DNA of 64,000 nt from Leifsonia sp. EB41 (GTDB taxonomy: Bacteria; Actinomycetota; Actinomycetes; Actinomycetales; Microbacteriaceae). The stretch is from NCBI RefSeq assembly GCF_041262565.1, contig NZ_JBGCCJ010000001.1:3596001-3660000 (forward strand), given 5' to 3'. The position numbers were made by a program, and so were the translations under genes. The notes beneath the pieces are model-generated. The model did not search any database. It worked only from the letters and a program-made list of their open reading frames with translations, and was not told the origin of the DNA. This document shows, one piece after another, positions 59,368 through 64,000 of this stretch. Numbering within the stretch: position 1 is the first letter of the stretch; the number at the start of each line of letters is the position of its first letter.

Positions 59368-60322
59368 GGCGGCGGCGCGGCGGGTCGCGGGCAAGCTCGG
59401 CTCGCTCCTGCTGACGCTGTTCCTCGCCTCGCTCCTGGTCTTCTTCTCCCGCTTCCTGGTCCCGGGCAACCCGGTGGGCTTCCTCCTCCGGGGACGCAAG
59501 CCGTCCCCGGAGGCCGTGGCCCAGGTCACCGCCGAGTTCGGCCTGAACCTGCCGCCCTGGCAGCAGTACCTGAACTGGGTCGGCGGGATGCTGCACGGCG
59601 ACTTCGGTCGCTCGCTGCAGTACCGCCAGTCGGTCGCCACGGTGATCGGCGACCGGCTGCCGGTGACCCTCGGGCTCGTCGTCATGGCCGGCCTGATGAT
59701 CACCGTCGTCGGTCTCGTCGCCGGCACGGTCGCAGCCCTCAACCGGGGACGGATCGCCGACCGGGCGACCCTGACCCTGCTGACCGTGCTGGGCGCCATC
59801 CCGTCGTTCGTGGGCTCCATCGTGCTGATCGCGGTCTTCGCCGTGCAGCTCGGCTGGTTCCCCGCGTTCGGCTCCGGCACCGGCCTCCTCGACATGGCCT
59901 ACCACCTGGTGCTCCCGTCGATCGCACTGGCGATCGTCTTCGTTGTCCTGATCGGAAAGGTGACGCGCATGTCGATGGTCGAGCAGCTCGGCCGCGAGCA
60001 CGTGGAGGTCGCCACCAGTCGCGGCCTGAAGCGCGCGACGGTCGTGCGGCGGCACGTCTTCCGCAACGCGATCGGGCCGATCGTGACGGTGAGCGGCATG
60101 CTGGTCGCCGGCCTCCTGGTGGCCACCTCCATCGTGGAGTCGGCGTTCGGCATCTCCGGCATGGGCTCCCTTCTCGTGCAGTCGGTCGACCGGCTGGACT
60201 TCCCCGTCGTGCAGGCGATCGTGCTGTTCGTGGTGACCGCGTTCATCGTGGTCAACGCGATCGTGGACCTCCTGGAGCCGGTCATCGACCCGCGTGCGGC
60301 GGCGGGGGAGGCCGGACGATGA
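59354..60322 (+). CDS. ABC transporter permease (DppB-like)
   Basis: A 322-residue permease from a TTG at 59354; no ATG or GTG lies in the right place, and the basic stretch GKAAARRVAGK precedes helix 1. About six helices with DppB features: HGDFGRSLQYRQSV, LGRLPVTL-type ERs (GDRLPVTLGLVV), and the EAA loop VEVATSRGLKRATVVRRHVFRNAIGPIV. It forms the import channel with the next permease. Stop overlaps as ATGA. Confidence 0.92.
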   Translation: MAPGKAAARRVAGKLGSLLLTLFLASLLVFFSRFLVPGNPVGFLLRGRKPSPEAVAQVTAEFGLNLPPWQQYLNWVGGMLHGDFGRSLQYRQSVATVIGDRLPVTLGLVVMAGLMITVVGLVAGTVAALNRGRIADRATLTLLTVLGAIPSFVGSIVLIAVFAVQLGWFPAFGSGTGLLDMAYHLVLPSIALAIVFVVLIGKVTRMSMVEQLGREHVEVATSRGLKRATVVRRHVFRNAIGPIVTVSGMLVAGLLVATSIVESAFGISGMGSLLVQSVDRLDFPVVQAIVLFVVTAFIVVNAIVDLLEPVIDPRAAAGEAGR

Positions 60323-61185
60323 GCGCCCCGACTCCGACGCTCGCGCTGAAGGTGATGCGCTCGACCGTGCGCCGGCCGGCACGCCTCGGCTTCACGGTCG
60401 CCCTCGTCGTGCTCGCGGTGATCGCGCTCGCGGCGGTCTTCGCCCCGTTCATCGCGCCCTACGACCCCGACCACGTCGACTTCTCCGCCGTGTACGCGAA
60501 TCCGAGTCCGGCGCACTGGCTCGGCGCCGACGCACTCGGCCGCGACACGCTCAGCCGGATGATCTTCGGCGCGCGCACGGCGCTGCTCGGCCCCCTGCTG
60601 GTCGTCATCGCGTCCACGCTGCTCGGCATCGTGCTCGGACTGGTCGCCGGCTGGCGTGGAGGCTGGCTCGACGCCACGCTCGCCCGCGTCTTCGACGTGC
60701 TGTTCGCGTTCCCGTCACTGCTCATCGCGATCATGGCGGTTGCGCTGTTCGGCAAGGGGCTGGTGGCCCCGGTGATCGCGATGAGCATCGCGTACTCGCC
60801 GTTCGTGGCGCGGCTGACGCGCCAGCTCGTCGCGACCGAGCGGTCCCGCCCCTACGTCTCGGCGTACCGGGTGCAGGGGTTCGCCGGCTCGTGGATCGCG
60901 GTGCGTCGGGTGCTGCCCAACGTCGCGCCGACCGTCGGCGCGCAGTCCACGCTGAACTTCGGCTACGTGCTCGCCGAGCTCGCCGGCCTGTCGTTCCTCG
61001 GTCTGGGCGTCCAGGCGCCGACGGCCGACTGGGGCGCGATGATCAACGAGGCCCAGGCCGGGGTCGCCGGCGGGTACTTCCTGCCCGCGATCGTGCCCGC
61101 CGTCGCCGTGGTGATCGTCGTGGTCGCCGTGAACGTGATCGGCGAGGAGCTCTCGGACCGGATCGGTGGAAGGAACCTCCCATGA
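60319..61185 (+). CDS. ABC transporter permease (DppC-like)
   Basis: A 288-residue permease from the ATG at 60319. DppC features: an N-terminal helix then APYDPDHVDF, HWLGADALGRDTLSRMIFGARTALL, and the EAA loop YVSAYRVQGFAGSWIAVRRVLPNVAPTV. Ends VNVIGEELSDRIGGRNL, the usual DppC terminus. Coupled by ATGA to the ATPase gene. Confidence 0.93.
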   Translation: MSAPTPTLALKVMRSTVRRPARLGFTVALVVLAVIALAAVFAPFIAPYDPDHVDFSAVYANPSPAHWLGADALGRDTLSRMIFGARTALLGPLLVVIASTLLGIVLGLVAGWRGGWLDATLARVFDVLFAFPSLLIAIMAVALFGKGLVAPVIAMSIAYSPFVARLTRQLVATERSRPYVSAYRVQGFAGSWIAVRRVLPNVAPTVGAQSTLNFGYVLAELAGLSFLGLGVQAPTADWGAMINEAQAGVAGGYFLPAIVPAVAVVIVVVAVNVIGEELSDRIGGRNLP

Positions 61186-62804
61186 CCCTGCTCGAGATCT
61201 CCGGGCTGACCCTCGACCTCCCTTCGCCGGCGAAGGGCGCGAAAGGCAAGCGCCTGCTGGACGGCATCGACCTCGCGGTGGCCGACGGCGAGACCGTCGG
61301 GCTGGTGGGGGAGTCCGGCTCCGGCAAGTCCGTCACGTCGCGCACGGTGCTCGGCCTCCTGCCCGATCGGGCGGAGACGACCGGCGCCGTGCGGCTGGAC
61401 GGCACGGACGTGCTGACCGCGAGCCGCGCCGGGCTGCGGAGACTGCGTCTCACGACCGCCGCGATGGTGTTCCAGGACCCGCGCGCCGGGATCAACCCGA
61501 TGCGCACGATCGGCGACCACCTCACGGAAGCCCTGCGGCTCGGCGAGGGGCGTCCGGCGGCGGAGGCCCGTGCCCGTGCCGTCGAGCTGCTGGAGGCGGT
61601 GCACCTGCCGCATCCCGAGCAGCACCTGCGGCAGTACCCGCACGAGTTCTCCGGCGGGATGCTCCAGCGCGTGATGATCGCGGGCGCGCTGGCCGGGTCG
61701 CCGAAGCTGCTGGTCTGCGACGAGCCGACCACCGCGCTCGACGTGACGACGCAGGCGCAGATCCTCGACGTGCTCGCCGAGCAGCGCGACCGGCGCGCGA
61801 TGGGGATGCTGTTCATCACCCACGATCTGACCCTCGCCGCGGCCTTCTGCGACCGTGTCTATGTGATGCGCGAGGGGAAGGTCGTCGAGCAGGGCCAGGC
61901 GGCCCGCGTGCTCCGTCAGCCGGTGAACCCGTACACGCAGCGCCTGGTCGCGGCGACGCCGACCATCGAGGTCACCGGGGACGAGCCGCGCGAACGCACC
62001 GCAGCCGGCGCGCCTCCTGTGCTGGACGTGCGCGACCTCGCCAAGACCTACCAGGTGCGCGGCCGGGGGCCGGTCCGCGCGGTCGCCGGCGCCACCATCG
62101 CGATCCCGTCCGGCGAGGCGCTCGGCGTCGTGGGGGAGTCCGGGTCCGGCAAGTCGACGCTGGCCCGCATGATCGTCGGCCTCGAGCAGCCGGACGCCGG
62201 GACGGTCGAGATCGACGGCGTCGCCCAGGCCGGGCGGCCGCGCACGCGCACCGACCGGCTGCGGCACGCGCGACGCGTGCAGATGGTGTTCCAGGACCCG
62301 TACCTCTCGCTCGACCCGCGGATGACCGCCGGCCGGGCCGTGGAGGAGGCGCTGCGCCTCCACCACCCGGGCCTGAGCGCCGCGGGCGCCCGCTCGCAGG
62401 TGCTCGAACTGCTCGGCCAGGTCGGGCTGGTGGAGGCGCACGCGCAGGCCCTACCGCGCACGCTCTCCGGCGGCCAGCGGCAGCGGGTCGCCATCGCCCG
62501 CGCGCTCGCGATCGAGCCGGCGCTGCTCGTCATGGACGAGGCGACCAGCGCGCTCGACGTCTCAGTGCAGGCACAGGTGCTCGAACTGGTCGCCGACCTC
62601 CGGCGCGAACGCGGGCTGACGGTGCTGTTCATCAGCCACAACCTCGGCGTCGTGCGCACGGTCTGCGAGCGGACGGTGGTGATGCGCTCGGGCGAGATCG
62701 TCGAGAGCGGCGCGACCGTCGACCTGCTCTCGGACCCGCAGCATCCGTACACCCGCCTGCTGCTCGACTCGGTGCCGCGGGCGGAAGCCGACCCGGTCGC
62801 CTGA
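61182..62804 (+). CDS. Fused dual ABC ATPase (DppD-DppF type)
   Basis: A 540-residue protein holding two complete ATPase domains. First (about 1-260): Walker A GESGSGKSVTS, signature FSGGMLQRVMIAGAL, Walker B LLVCDEPTTALD. Second (about 285-530): Walker A GESGSGKSTLA, signature LSGGQRQRVAIARAL, Walker B LLVMDEATSALD. Each half keeps the PYT(Q/R) cap typical of Dpp/Opp ATPases. The fusion replaces separate DppD and DppF subunits and powers the 57718-61185 importer. Confidence 0.94.
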   Translation: MTLLEISGLTLDLPSPAKGAKGKRLLDGIDLAVADGETVGLVGESGSGKSVTSRTVLGLLPDRAETTGAVRLDGTDVLTASRAGLRRLRLTTAAMVFQDPRAGINPMRTIGDHLTEALRLGEGRPAAEARARAVELLEAVHLPHPEQHLRQYPHEFSGGMLQRVMIAGALAGSPKLLVCDEPTTALDVTTQAQILDVLAEQRDRRAMGMLFITHDLTLAAAFCDRVYVMREGKVVEQGQAARVLRQPVNPYTQRLVAATPTIEVTGDEPRERTAAGAPPVLDVRDLAKTYQVRGRGPVRAVAGATIAIPSGEALGVVGESGSGKSTLARMIVGLEQPDAGTVEIDGVAQAGRPRTRTDRLRHARRVQMVFQDPYLSLDPRMTAGRAVEEALRLHHPGLSAAGARSQVLELLGQVGLVEAHAQALPRTLSGGQRQRVAIARALAIEPALLVMDEATSALDVSVQAQVLELVADLRRERGLTVLFISHNLGVVRTVCERTVVMRSGEIVESGATVDLLSDPQHPYTRLLLDSVPRAEADPVA

Positions 62805-62848
62805 GCGGCCCCCGCACCCTCCCGACTCCCTCTCACGACAGGACTCCC

Positions 62849-64000
62849 ATGCCCCACACGACCGTCTTCGAACGGCACGCCCCCTCCGACTCCGCCATCG
62901 CGCACCTCCTGGAGGGCAGCGAGCACGGCTCGTTCTGGATCGCGGACGCGCCGAGCGCCCGCCGCCCCGCCGTCGAGGAGCCGCTGCGCGCCGACCTCGC
63001 AGTGGTGGGCGGCGGCTACCTCGGGCTCTGGGCCGCGCTGCTCGCCAAGCAGGAGCACCCCGGGCGGCGGGTGGTGCTGCTGGAGGCCGAGCGGATCGGC
63101 TGGGCGGCCTCCGGGCGCAACGGCGGGTTCTGCGAGGCCAGCCTCACGCACGGCGAGGTCAACGGCCGCGGCCGGTTCCCGAAGGAGTTCGACCGCCTCC
63201 AGCAGCTCGGCCGCGAGAACCTCGACGCCATCGAGCGGACGCTCGCCGAGTTGCGCGTCGACGCCGACTTCGAGCGCACCGGGCTGCTGAACGTCGCGGT
63301 CGAGCCGCACCAGGTCGCCTGGGCCGAGGAGGCCGCGGCCGACGGCGATGGGGAGTTCCTGGACGCCGAGGCCGTGCGCGACGAAGTGGACTCGCCGACC
63401 TACCTCGCCGGAGTCTGGAACCGCCGCGACGCCGCGCTCGTGCATCCCGCCAAGCTGGCCCGCGGCCTCGCCGACGCCTGCGAGGCGCTCGGCGTCGAGC
63501 TCTACGGGGGCTCGCCGGTCGGCGCCGTGGAGACGGACGGCTCCGGCCCGGTGCGCCTGCCGGTGAACGGCACGGTCGTGACGGCCGACCGCGTCGTGCT
63601 GGCGACCAACGTGTTCCGGTCGCTGCTGAAGCGCAACCGGCTGATGACCGTCCCCGTCTACGACTACGTGCTGATGACCGAGCCGCTCAGCGATGCCCAG
63701 CTGGCCGACATCGGCTGGACCAACCGGCAGGGCCTCAGCGACATGGCCAACCAGTTCCACTACTACCGGCTCTCCCGCGACAACCGGCTGCTGTTCGGCG
63801 GCTACGACGCCGTCTACCACTACGGCCGCCGGGTGGAGCCGGGCTACGAGGAGCGCCGGGCGACCTTCGAGCGGCTGGCGGGCCACCTGCTGACCACCTT
63901 CCCGCAACTGGAGGGCATCCGGGCGACGCACCGCTGGGCCGGCGCGATCGACACGTGCAGCCGGTTCTGCGCGTTCTACGGCACGGCGCGGAAGGGCCGC
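62849..64000 (+). CDS. FAD-dependent amine/amino acid oxidase (OrdL/PuuB-like), 3' end missing
   Basis: The first 384 residues from the ATG at 62849 (AGGA upstream); the frame is open to the window end. The FAD motif is DLAVVGGGYLGLWAALLAK. The DAO-family mark GWAASGRNGGFCEASL is typical of OrdL/PuuB (gamma-glutamylputrescine oxidase) relatives. VPVYDYVLMTEPLSD and LLFGGYDAVYHYGRR are further family segments. It likely oxidises an amine or N-methyl group to an aldehyde. As the last gene of the TetR-controlled operon, it would act on the product of the amidohydrolase. Confidence 0.9.
   Translation, partial: MPHTTVFERHAPSDSAIAHLLEGSEHGSFWIADAPSARRPAVEEPLRADLAVVGGGYLGLWAALLAKQEHPGRRVVLLEAERIGWAASGRNGGFCEASLTHGEVNGRGRFPKEFDRLQQLGRENLDAIERTLAELRVDADFERTGLLNVAVEPHQVAWAEEAAADGDGEFLDAEAVRDEVDSPTYLAGVWNRRDAALVHPAKLARGLADACEALGVELYGGSPVGAVETDGSGPVRLPVNGTVVTADRVVLATNVFRSLLKRNRLMTVPVYDYVLMTEPLSDAQLADIGWTNRQGLSDMANQFHYYRLSRDNRLLFGGYDAVYHYGRRVEPGYEERRATFERLAGHLLTTFPQLEGIRATHRWAGAIDTCSRFCAFYGTARKGR

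Overview
The window is 64 kb of high-GC DNA, densely coding, with many GTG starts, frequent ATGA/GTGA/TGATG gene overlaps and families typical of Actinomycetota (PadR plus an ABC1 kinase, DUF2510, DUF6457, actinobacterial lipoproteins). A member of the Microbacteriaceae (Leifsonia-like) is my best guess. That is inference from gene style: no rRNA or tRNA gene is visible.

Layout. (1) 1-8.4 kb: an accessory-looking stretch of seven small lipoproteins interleaved with small membrane proteins, wrapped around a soluble histidine kinase and NarL-type regulator; two genes here look frameshifted and one seems to start at CTG. (2) 8.7-13.3 kb: miscellaneous small proteins, an FG-GAP repeat secreted protein and a peptidoglycan-binding protein. 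(3) 13.4-20.8 kb: a ROK repressor divergent from an operon of a Gfo/Idh/MocA dehydrogenase, a TIM-barrel isomerase and a Pot-type ABC importer. (4) 20.9-27.8 kb: DUF4037 protein, YtcJ-type amidohydrolase, LysR regulator, and divergently an NCS1 permease with a GMC oxidoreductase. (5) 28-37.1 kb: two divergent operons (APC permease, CitE-like lyase, aldehyde dehydrogenase; flavin monooxygenase, RidA, DUF1028, M20 hydrolase, aspartase-like lyase) that look like one nitrogen-compound catabolic pathway. (6) 37.2-41.4 kb: Phd/PIN toxin-antitoxin, TetR regulator and a copper amine oxidase with an overlapping membrane gene. (7) 41.4-50.3 kb: MobA-like transferase, PadR/ABC1-kinase pair, SDR, and a membrane-anchored GH5 glycosidase. 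(8) 50.3-55.2 kb: M20 dipeptidase, Dcu-type C4-dicarboxylate carrier, SHOCT protein, APC permease. (9) 55.2-64 kb: TetR, a second YtcJ amidohydrolase, a peptide/nickel-type ABC importer and an OrdL/PuuB-like oxidase that runs off the end.

Together regions 3-6 and 9 form a catabolic island: at least five import systems are paired with amidohydrolases, amine or alcohol oxidases, an aldehyde dehydrogenase, RidA and an ammonia-lyase, pointing to use of amines, N-substituted amino acids or amides from plants or soil. Local regulators with recognisable palindromic sites control each block.

The most unusual non-coding signal is a family of short intergenic repeats with core AACGGAGGAGATCC, in both orientations: six copies at 27.8-28.0 kb (two forming a hairpin) and eight at 38.5-38.8 kb, partly as a ~36-bp tandem array. 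Two other very long perfect palindromes (22-bp and 20-bp arms) lie between convergent genes and probably act as bidirectional terminators.
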